A DNA stretch of 64,000 nucleotides from Ectocarpus siliculosus (lineage: Eukaryota; Sar; Phaeophyceae; Ectocarpales; Ectocarpaceae). The translations under genes were made by a program, and so were the position numbers. The stretch is taken from assembly GCA_000310025.1 (NCBI GenBank), contig FN648482.1:127565-191564 (forward strand), read 5' to 3'. Below the pieces are notes generated by a model. That model was not told the DNA's origin. It did no database searches and was given only the letters and a program-made list of their open reading frames with translations. Every line of letters begins with the position of its first letter. Position 1 is the stretch's first letter. Below are positions 45,021 to 54,020 of this stretch, in pieces.

Positions 45021-47600
45021 CTACAGCTTCTCCGGCAAATTCATCAACTTGCGCCGGTGGTACTGCAGACTGGCCCTGCTAAGGGCCTTGGTTAGGAGGT
45101 CCGCATGTTGCTCCGTTGTCGGAACGAACTTGACCGAAATATCCCCCGACCTAAACAATCCGCGGATAAAATGAAACCTCACGTCGATGTGTTTCGTGCG
45201 GCCTGAGCTGAGGGGGTTCTGCACCAACGCTATGGCCCCCTGGTTGTCCTCAAGGACCTGGATGCTGCTACCACTGGTCTCTGGGGCAACAAACGAAAGC
45301 ACAGCACGCACAAACAACGCTTCCTTGACGCCCTCCCCGGCAGCAATGTGCTCGGCTTACGTCGAAGACAAAGACACGATGCTCTGTGTCTTGCTACCAT
45401 GGCTGACTACGGTACCTCCAACCGTTGCTGCCAACCCTGACACCGAACGCCTATCCTCCGTGTCGGCGTAGCTAGCGTCTACGTACACGGCAAGCCCTAA
45501 CCCCGATCCCCGTTGGTAGGTGATGCCCAGGTCCCTCGTCTGTTTTAGGTAGCCGAGGATCTTCTGTATCGCGTCCCAGTGCCTCTTCGCCGGGGCGTGG
45601 GCGTGGCGCGCTACCGCACGCACGGCGAACGATACGTCTGGACGCGAGAACGTCGACACCCACATGATGCTGCCGATGGCCTCCCTCACCGGCCACTCCC
45701 CTCCCTTCTCATCATCTCGCTTCGGTCCTAGGTCGGCACCGGGGGTAGCGGGGATGTGGGAGGTCGATTGCACATCAAAGCGTTTCACCATGCTGTCAAT
45801 GTACGCGGTTTGGGAGATTCTAAGAGTCCCAGCCTCTACATCTCTCTCGATGACGCACCCGTCAAACCATTCACACTCTCCAAGGTTTTTGGTGGGAAAT
45901 TTCTTGTTGAGAGAAGCAAGCAACTCCTCACAATCCTCGTCAGACCCAGCCACCAAAATATCATCCACATAGATCACGATAATCATCACCACGACTTTGT
46001 CTACCATCTTGCGGAAAACACACGGGTCCGCTTTGCACTGTTCGAACCCGTTCTCGACTAGCGTATCAGCAGCGTGGTACCCCCACTGCCTACCGCTCTG
46101 CTTCAGACCGTAAATCGCACGCTCAGCCTTAACAGTTTTATGCGATTTGTCCCAGCACCCAGCGGGGAGCTTCAGAAAAACCTCCTCGTCTAGCGTGGCG
46201 TGTGTGTACGCCTGTTTCACATCCCGGTGATTGAGGTTCATGCCCTTCTCGTTTGCTACCGCAAGCATCAGCTTAATGGATGCGGATGAGGGGCAAGGGG
46301 AAGACGAATGGAAATAATCGACGTTCGGGATTTGCGAAAACCCCCTAGCAACCAGACGCGCTTTGAACTTGTCTATCTTCCCTTCCTTGTTGGTCTTCCA
46401 ACTAAAACACCACTTTGAGCTCACAGGCCTGCGCCCCTCTGGCGTGCCGTCTACGAATGAAAACGTCCCCGTGCCAAAGCGCCCTTCAAATTCTTCCCTC
46501 ATGGCCTGTTCCCATCCCTCTCTGTACACAGACTTGGCAACACCGGCTACGGTCATGGGGGGGGGTTCTACATCACTCGGACGCTTGCCTATGGGGGATT
46601 CACTTAGCTCGTGGGACGCCAGAGCCGTCTCGAAGGCGTCTGGCGAGTTGAGCATGAGGTCCACCGCGCCCAGCAGGAAGTCCTCCGCTTCTTGGCGCGC
46701 AGCGTGGGCCTCCTCGGCGCGCTCGAACAGCAACTCTCGCACCACCCTCGCCTCTAGCCCCTCCACCACGTGGAGGACCGCCGAGAGCACCCAGCGGGTG
46801 AACTCCTCCGTGCTGCTGACGGGCAGGCTCGCCACCGAGGCGAGCAGGGCTTCGGCACTTGTCGGCGACGGGGGCGACTCGTACCTCGGGTTTCTGCGGG
46901 GGTTCTCTCTGGTGCGGCGGCTGGTGAGTTCCGCCGGCTTGTCGAAGCGGGCGAGCCGCCGGGCCTCTGGCCCGCGGAGCGCCAGGAGATCCATCTCGCT
47001 GTCGCTGTCGCTATCACTGCCGCTGCCGCTGCCGCTGCCGCTGTTGAAGCCGCTGTCGCGGCCGCTGTTGCTGCCTCTGTCGCTGCCGCTGCCGCTGCCG
47101 CTACCGCTGCCTCCGCTACCGCGGCTGCTGCTGCTGCGGCGGTCGTCCTCGCCGCCGCCCACATCGGCCATGCCGGTCGACGTGGTAGATGGGGCGACGC
47201 TCGCGCCTTCCCTGCTCGAGGGGGTGCCATCGCCAGCGTCGCCTGCGCCCGACTCCTGGGGCGCGGCCGGCTGCGCCGCCGGCGCTGCGCGCGCGGGCGG
47301 CCCCGCGGGCCCCGGGGCTGCCGTCGTGCCAAGGTTGAAGCCTGGTCCTCCATCCACAGGTTCTCCCTCCGCCCTCCCTCCACCTTGGCTCGACGAGCCC
47401 TCCCCAACTTCGTCCTCCTCAGTCGCGAATTCCTCTTCCTCCTCTGCGATGGGAGGCAGCGACTGGGGCAGGGCGGTGGGGGCGGCGGGTACGGATTGCC
47501 AGGTAAAGTTGCGAGTTGTTATCGCTTGGCGTTTTCCGTTCAGGATGCGCACGAAATCACGGTTGGTGTTGATTCCCGGCCGAGGTAAAAACACTTTTGG
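45021..47600 (-). pseudogene. Copia pol, reverse transcriptase and RNase H part (one stop)
   Basis: Contains the Copia RT hallmarks: FKARLVARGFSQ, NHRDVKQAYTHA, AIYGLKQSGRQW, and YVDDILVAGSD (catalytic Asp pair, about 45960-45980). RNase H follows: VYVDASYADTEDRRSVSG, then the SLSST motif, which hits an in-frame TAA at 45357, and EDNQGAIALVQNP and TKHIDVRFHFIR beyond it (45317-45021). The stop falls inside the conserved STEAE-type motif, so RNase H would be truncated. Upstream is an unusual Ser/Gly- and Asp-rich linker (about 46990-47130, GSGSGSGSD-like) between integrase and RT. Confidence 0.93.
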
Positions 47601-48883
47601 GCTTTCGGCTCGGACTTGTATGTGCGCTTGACCTTGTATACGGCAGGTTTGAGTAACGGGTACGTCGCCCCCGGCGGGGGAGGGTGCCCGTGCCACATCT
47701 CGTACGGCGATTTCTTCTCTGGGTTGGATGTGGTGGAGGTGCAGTTCAGGGCGTTGCATGCCCAAGCTATGGCCTCGGCCCAAAGGGAGGGGTAGTTCGG
47801 TGCTCCGGGGTAAAGAGTTGGCGCTTGGATACGGGCGGCTAGTGCTGCATCCTTGATCAGACCCAGTGCTCTCTCAGCTACACCGTTGTATTCTGGGCTG
47901 TGTGCGGGGGTGAACTCCTGTTTGATGCAGTACTTCCGGCACACCTTGCCGCACTCTCCCTCAAAAAACTCTCCTCCATTGTCGGATCTCACGACCATGA
48001 CATCGGACGGGGCACCGTCTGCCCGGTTTTCTGCAAGATACCTCTCGAATGCCTCAGCGGCGTCTGATTTGTGCTTCCGGAAATAGACACGGTTCCACCT
48101 TGTGTAATCATCCTTGACAATGAGAGTGTACCACTTCCCCCCCAAGCTCTGCACCCTAGCTTTTCCACTCAAATCCACGAAAACCCGATGCAGTTTCTTA
48201 ACTGCTCGGGTCGACGTCTTGTTGGGGATGGGCTTGGAAAGCCCCTTCGCCGTCGAGCACCCCAGGCACTCCCGGAGCTCGCCCACCAGCGTCGTTCCCT
48301 GCTGCTTCGCCGTGGTCCTCAGCAGCACGTCGTGGGAGTGGCCGTGCGCGCAGTGGAAGTCGTTGATGTCAACGGGGGTGATGGGCGCTTTCGCGCTACC
48401 AGGAGCAATTGCGGCATAGGCTTGTTCGGAGTGTTTGCGGAAACCGTTCTGAACGTACAGGTTACCGCATCGGGGGAAGTACACCGACTTCCCCCCCCCT
48501 CTCTCCAATTCCAACTCGTGCTTATTGAGGGTTTTGGTTTCGAACCCGTCGTCGAAGAGGGAAGTGAGAGATACTAGGTTGTAATCTAGTCGGGGAACGT
48601 GTGCAACCCGTTTCAACAACAGGTCGGTTGTACCGTCGCGCGAGCTAAGGGTTACCGTCACGTCACCATACCCTACAATAGGGAAGGTTTCTCCTGCGGC
48701 GACGCGCACACGTCGATCACACTCTTCGTAACGAACGAACCCATCTGAGTTCGCGAACATGTGGGTGGTAGCGCCGGTATCGGCAACATACCTCCCCCGC
48801 CTAGCCTGCTCTACACCCCCTCGACCAACGACTCTGTGACACTCGCCTGAGATGTCACCGACCAGCAGCGCCTCTTCTGCCAC
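47540..48883 (-). pseudogene. Copia pol, protease and integrase part
   Basis: A 447-residue frame. The aspartic protease active site is DTGATTHMF (DTG at residues 35-37). The integrase zinc-binding domain has His and Cys ligands in HCAHGHSHD and CLGC (206, 209). The catalytic triad is Asp237 (FVDLSG), Asp301 (VRSDNGGEF) and Glu337 (YNGVAERA). Each domain looks intact, but the frame joins neither gag (break at an eight-G run, plus strand about 48911-48918) nor RT (break near 47580). These are single-base shifts at G/C runs. A programmed shift, real mutations or assembly errors could all explain them. Confidence 0.93.
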
Positions 48884-50360
48884 GTCCAGTTGCTGTGGCG
48901 TCCGCAGACGCCCCCCCCGCCGGCACTTTCACGACGAGCACGGCCTCCTTGGTCGGGCACTTGCTCTTGTCGTGCCCGTAGCCCTTGCATGTCTCACATC
49001 GCACGGGCTTGCTCTCGGGGCAGTTGGCCACCTGGTGGCCCTTCTTGCCGCACCGGAAACAGCGACCGCGCATGCTACCCGCATCGTCGTCGCCGCCTCC
49101 GCCGCCGCCACCAGCCTTCGCGCCACCCCCTCTCTCCTTCTGGTTGCCGCCGCCGCCGCCGCCCTTGCGGCGGCCGCTGTTGCCGCGACCCGGCGCTCCT
49201 CCCCCGCCGCTACCGTCGCTCGCGAGGAGAGCATGCTCCGCCCTACGCTGACCCTTCACAGCCTTCCTCCCCTCCGGGAGGCTCGCGTGCACCGTGCTCA
49301 CGATCCTGACGATCTCGGCTCTATCCAGCGCCGTCGCTGTCTCCAACAGGAACTTCGCTTGTTGGTACTCGGGTGGGAGGGAACCAACGAAGTGGGCGAG
49401 AACGAAGGGTTGTTCAGCATTGTGCCCCTTTTCGCGCAGGCGGGCATACAGCAGCTCGAGTGAGTAGAGGTGCTCGATGGGGTTGCTGTTGCTGTGTGTG
49501 GGGATTGCAAAGTCGAACATCTTCCGCATCAAGGCCTGTTTTGACCCCTGTGACTCTGGATCGCAGACCTTTTCCAGTTCCGCGAGGACCTCCTTCGCTG
49601 ACGTACAGTTACTGATGATTGCTTTGTCAGCTTCTTTTACCACAGCAGTAGTGATAAAGTGGAACGCCTGAAGCCCTCGTTGGACTTCTGCTCTCGTGTG
49701 CCCCCTACGGACCAGTTCGGAGGTCGGCAAGTTTGGGTCGCCCACGGGGATACTGCTCTCTGCATCCCCTATAAACTGCCCGTCCAAGTCGATGGTCTTC
49801 GCAGCTTGGATGAACGATTTTCGCCACGAATCAACTCCGTGGCTACTGCTTTTTCCGTCTAGAAGCGGGGCATTGACCGTCACTCTTTTCTGGTGGCTAC
49901 TGCTGTAGCCGTCGAGGTATTCTCCATTTCCTCGAATCACGGGTATCTCACCTGGGGGGTTTAACCCCCTCGCTTCCCCGTAGTCCGGTCCTATGCCCGG
50001 GCCCACTCCGGCTGGTCTCGCAGGGTTCGCTCCCGATCTGCTGGCCCAGCCGCCTTCCAGCAGCTGCCGTGGTCCTTGCCCACCATCTCTCGCTTGCTGC
50101 TGGAGAAGTCCCCCGCCTCTGCCGTGCGGCTGCAGGGGCTGATCTTGGCCTCCGGTGGCGGCAACCCAGCCGCCACTACTGGCTGCATCCGCCACGACGC
50201 TGCCAGGCTCCTTCTTCTTCATCGACTCCTCCACCAGGGCCGCTAATTGCGAAATCTGCAGTTGCAGACTTGCAAGCTCTGCATCGCGGCCCTCCTCCAC
50301 CGGCGGGCGGATCTGTTCTCCGCTCGCAGCAGTGGGCACCTCGTCTCCGGTAGAGCTCAT
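48855..50360 (-). CDS. Copia gag (nucleocapsid-like)
   Basis: A 501-residue ORF starting at MSSTGDEV, only 37 nt inside the 5' LTR; the frame is also open back into the LTR. The middle matches the retrotransposon gag fold (AFHFITTAVVKEADKAI ... LEKVCDP ... LYARLREKGHNAE). Two zinc knuckles, CFRCGKKGHQVANC (434-447) and CETCKGYGHDKSKC (455-468), both CX2CX4HX4C, bind RNA. A Gly-rich linker precedes them. Gag forms the virus-like particle in the cytoplasm that packages the element's RNA. The start could be further upstream, but an LTR-internal Met is less likely. Confidence 0.92.
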   Translation of the reverse strand: MSSTGDEVPTAASGEQIRPPVEEGRDAELASLQLQISQLAALVEESMKKKEPGSVVADAASSGGWVAATGGQDQPLQPHGRGGGLLQQQARDGGQGPRQLLEGGWASRSGANPARPAGVGPGIGPDYGEARGLNPPGEIPVIRGNGEYLDGYSSSHQKRVTVNAPLLDGKSSSHGVDSWRKSFIQAAKTIDLDGQFIGDAESSIPVGDPNLPTSELVRRGHTRAEVQRGLQAFHFITTAVVKEADKAIISNCTSAKEVLAELEKVCDPESQGSKQALMRKMFDFAIPTHSNSNPIEHLYSLELLYARLREKGHNAEQPFVLAHFVGSLPPEYQQAKFLLETATALDRAEIVRIVSTVHASLPEGRKAVKGQRRAEHALLASDGSGGGGAPGRGNSGRRKGGGGGGNQKERGGGAKAGGGGGGGDDDAGSMRGRCFRCGKKGHQVANCPESKPVRCETCKGYGHDKSKCPTKEAVLVVKVPAGGASADATATGRGRRGAAGR

Positions 50361-50397
50361 CCCGATGTGGCTTCCCTGGAGGGGCAAAACTCTAGAG

Positions 50398-50662
50398 TGT
50401 TTGAGTGTTTGCGGCCTACGCCACTTATTTATCGAGTGAGACTGTTTCGGTGATGTATTAACTTCACGAGAGGTAGGCGACCGTCCTTCACACGGACGAA
50501 AGAGGGAGTGCTCCACACAGAGCAGCTCCAACGCTCCAACAGCAAGGAGGGGCCCCGTGACACATCATGGTGCCCCCTACCAAACGGCAATCTTACCAAT
50601 CTGCGTGACACCAAATCATACAGCACGTGTATCCAACACCAATGTTCGCAGACTCTCGAACA
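50398..50662 (-). repeat. Copia 5' LTR
   Basis: 265 bp, two differences from the other LTR. Expected to carry the promoter for the minus-strand transcript. The bases just inside it (CTCTAGAG, a palindrome) do not resemble the usual TGG-starting tRNA primer-binding site. Confidence 0.97.
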
Positions 50663-50667
50663 AGACC

Positions 50668-51304
50668 CACTAGTGGTGGCGTGTTCATAGTTTACCACCG
50701 TCGACCAGGCTTTAAAATTGCATTCTATCTAGCGATATCAACGTTGAAATATTGAGTGTATCAAGTATGGGGAAACAAATTTCGGAATCGTACACGACGT
50801 TGCCCGCCGTCTTTCATACATACGTAGCGCTCGTGCTTGTCAAGGCGATCCAATTGACGTATTTCACGCCTCCATTGAAACCGGCGATGGTGCTATACTG
50901 CCACCGGAAACATAACGGAAACTCGTCGCCATAAATACACGAAACAATATGGAAACGAGGTGCGTCTTTGAAGCGGGGCCGACTGTATGCGACTGGAGAC
51001 CACCCACGGTCTTTTTCCGACCGGGAAGCGGAATTATATCGAGAGACCTTCGTTCTTGGCCTGTTTTGAGTCAAACGGCACTCCCCAATGTTGAACACGT
51101 ACATACACCAACCCGCAGTATCTCGTAAAATTCTAATGTTGCGATTATCTTGATGTGGGTTACCCGGGTTTTCGGCAGGTTGAAATCGCGCCAGGTCTGG
51201 ATGAACCCCGTGGTCTAGATGTTCTACAGGAGGTCGAGGTGAGAGTATCGTGACCCTGCTCGTCATAGGAACAGCGCGATCATACAACGCACATGTCCAA
51301 CGAT
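50668..51304. other. Intergenic or intron, nothing assigned
   Basis: The 171-residue minus-strand ORF at 50814-51329 has no recognisable domain and runs into repeat R1. Confidence 0.45.
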
Positions 51305-51920
51305 GGGGGGGGCGGGGGGGTGTACTCATAGTTGTGCATGCCGTAGTCGTTAGACCATTGACCTCGCATCCCTACAAAGCCGGGACGGAGCACGCCGGGT
51401 TCTCACAGGACCAGGCTCTCACATCACCAAGCATGAAGCGCCGTGAGGTGATCGACGAGTAGCATGACGGTTGCGCTGGATCCTGCTAAGGGTGTTCGGT
51501 ATCTTGGATTTACTTCCTTGCGTGCGGATGACAGCTGCGGATGACCTAATTTACTTTCTGGTGCTTTCACTTCCAGAGACAATTGTAAGCACCGTGTGTA
51601 ACTGCCTCGAGAGTGCTTGACCAATGACCAACTTTACACAACGTGGTGAAATTATCCCCTTTGCGCGGAGTGAGGGTTCTCCAGCCCGCACAACATATTC
51701 TACTCGACCACCATTCATGGTTACCGCATAAACAAAACCCAAACGCAAAAAATAGAAGCAGTAACCTGGTTGACGAGCTCACGAAGTGATCGGCTTGTTT
51801 TCCAACATCGCTGCCACGCGACGAAAAGCCAACCCAGATTGCAAACACCGTGCGGGGAGGCTTGTTTCACAAAATCTCTGCCAAGCGACGTAAACCCAAA
51901 CCCCGAAGGCAAACACCAAC
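51305..51920. repeat. Dispersed repeat R1, copy 2
   Basis: 51305-51790 matches 80-555. It continues beyond the point where copy 1 is cut, into a tandem duplication of about 65 bp (51784-51850, 51853-51917; CTGCCACGCGACG and CTGCCAAGCGACG mark the units). Confidence 0.8.
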
Positions 51921-52997
51921 GGGGGGGGGCGTCTAGCGAGGGGTGTCAGATCTGTTTTCTCCTAGGGCTGATAAATAACTCTCGGGAGACTAAAGACATG
52001 CGTTCCCCGGGCGAAGAGACAATTTTCTATGAATTCTAGGCAGATTCTTAAATGTGGAATATCACTCACTCTACTGTATATGCGGTGCTCAAGGGTATTC
52101 AACCCCGCTGAAATCCGGGATACCATGGGACGTCTACCCAACTGCTGTTGACGTGACAGGCGTCTTAGCCGCGAGCGTATATTTTGTAGTCAATTAAAGT
52201 TCGACACATATTTTTCATCCTAGTGTTACACCTCTTACAAAATGTGCTCCACATGCGTTATAGCTGATACTCCCCTTCGTTTGGAACTCAGTAGTTCAAG
52301 CAATTCAATATTTTCGCGAATCCAAGGACTGTCTCCTGTCTCTGTTGTCTCCTTCTCATTCTTTTGGGTCAACGTTTGACAACCCAAATTGGATAATATT
52401 TTTCCTACACACCTTTGCGCGTACGGAAAAGGGAGGAATTATAGCAGGGCAAGTGTCTCACCACGTGTTGTACATAACACTGAAGAAAAACAGCCAACAT
52501 ATCACGTACGTGTTCTCGAACCTGAGGTGTACTCTATTGTTGTTTTCTTCGATAATCTGGTCGCTTTTCGTAAATTCTTGGACAATGGTCGACATGAAGC
52601 AGCGGGTGTTGGCCCGCCGTAGTACTGTAGTTGTAGCTGATGCCGAATTTCACACATTTCATATGCGTACAATGGAGGTTGCAGAGGAGAGACATAAGAT
52701 ATTCCTCCGGGACGTTGCGTGTTTTCCTCGTTTAGGAAGTAGCACATCTCGCCAGGATTCTAACATCCTTTGGGGTCGATGATGGCACTAATTTGTTTGG
52801 CGTGTGGCATGCTTTTTGGCGATTCATGCCAAGTCATCACGGGATGAATTGCACAAAATCAGTGTTTGGTAAGAATCCGTCACCACTAATGTTGTTTCAC
52901 CCTAGGCCGTTCGGCCATCGCTGACTGCGAACACCGCACGTTTGGAAAATCCAATGTGCACCATATTGCCTGCTCCGGTTGCCTCTGACGTCCGCAG
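51921..52997. other. Proposed end of the long sulfotransferase intron
   Basis: The ORF at 52345-52782 (145 residues) and the overlapping frame 52389-52622 show no recognised motif. The 3' end is an acceptor, GTCCGCAG|GATATC, at 52997/52998. Confidence 0.4.
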
Positions 52998-53282
52998 GAT
53001 ATCTTGGCTGGATACACTGCAGTGGGTATTGTGGAACACTGGGACCTGTCTATGCAGCTCTTCAACGCCCGCGTGCGCTCCCCCGTGCGTGAGTGGAACA
53101 GTACTCTGCACATCAATGCGGGGATACCGTCCGGACTTCGAGAGGAGGTGCTTCAATGGGCTCACGACAGCCCGGCCATTCACCGTTTGATAGGAACAGA
53201 TATGCTGTTGTATTCCTTTGCGCTGTCCATTTTCAAGCATCAGACCACGGAAGCACTCGGTACAAACTGGCTCAAGGGCTAA
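52998..53282 (+). CDS. Sulfotransferase, 3'-terminal exon
   Basis: Starts in phase 0 after the acceptor GACGTCCGCAG and ends at TAA (53280-53282), giving 94 residues. VGIVEHWDLSMQLFNAR corresponds to the VGhxExxxxSLxLL motif, and GTDMLLYSFALSIFKHQ to the D-x-LLYxYAxxxFxxQ C-terminus typical of carbohydrate sulfotransferases of the Sulfotransfer_2 type. It continues exactly where the exon ending at 27809 leaves off, both in phase and in expected protein order (ICEATE then DILAGYTAVGIVE). It is therefore probably the last exon of that gene. It could instead belong to a separate paralogue whose upstream exons are lost. Confidence 0.75.
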   Translation, partial: DILAGYTAVGIVEHWDLSMQLFNARVRSPVREWNSTLHINAGIPSGLREEVLQWAHDSPAIHRLIGTDMLLYSFALSIFKHQTTEALGTNWLKG

Positions 53283-54018
53283 TCGCAGTGTCGGCCGCAC
53301 TCCTGAATAGTTCGTGTGCCCGTCGTGGCAGATGACTCTCTATTCGGCGTAGGTAGACTAGAGTTACGTCATTTTTCGGGGGTGAACCGATGGATGCTCT
53401 TTCGCTGTAAGTTCGGAATCAGGCGGGGAGCTGGAACGTGTCAGTGCGTATTCTCTCTGCCATCAGAAAACATCAGGTGTGACGCAAGCAGCGACCGCAG
53501 TTTGTACTCTTTGTGTCGCCGACATCCTGCCTTGGAGCACGTTTGGCACTGAAATGTGTAATAAATGGTAGAGAAAGTGAGCAGACCGCAACAATAGCGT
53601 TGCAGTTGGTGGAGTGTTGTTCGTAGTCAGTAGTAGGTAGGGCAGAGTGCACAGAGCGGAGGAAAGAACGGCGACATTTGTCGTTATTGACGTCCACCAA
53701 CTTTGGTCACCACACGTGATCTACTACAGTAACAGTGAACAGTAGCTCGTGAACAATTAGGAACGTTTCTTCGTCGAGCAGATATAGTAACTGGGATTTC
53801 GTCATAGGACGGTCGCCTAGTTGAAAGGGTGTGTGGACAAAGTTACCAACACGACCTACGATACGACGAAACTGGATACGGCACCGATGTGCAAGCATAC
53901 CGCATAAACCAGAAGTGTGCGACCACCTGCGGCCATTCCCCCTCTTTCTCTCCCCTTCCCTTTGCCGTCTTCCGGTCTCGATCGCTGTCTTCTCTTGTAA
54001 AATACTTCTCGAAGTGCA
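53283..54018. other. Downstream flank of the sulfotransferase exon
   Basis: Probable 3' UTR followed by intergenic sequence. No further exon or repeat was recognised. Confidence 0.4.
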
Positions 54019-54020
54019 TC

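Larger units (their letters stand above)
44544..50662 (-). mobile_element. Copia-type LTR retrotransposon, complete with target duplication
   Basis: Two 265-bp LTRs (44544-44808, 50398-50662) begin TGTTTGAG and end CTCGAACA. They differ at only two positions, so the insertion is young. The 5-bp target duplication AGACC flanks it (44539-44543, 50663-50667). Coding order on the minus strand is gag, protease, integrase, RT, RNase H, which defines Copia. A purine-rich tract (44809-44824 read on minus, AACCAGGGAGGG) abuts the 3' LTR. Despite its youth the pol frame is broken twice and has one stop. Confidence 0.97.

Noticed and set aside
46363-47631. Large plus-strand ORF of 422 residues opposite the Copia pol gene
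   Set aside because: It is the antisense shadow of the Ser/Gly-rich and integrase-RT coding region. Its Leu/Pro/Ser repeats mirror the GSGSGSD linker.
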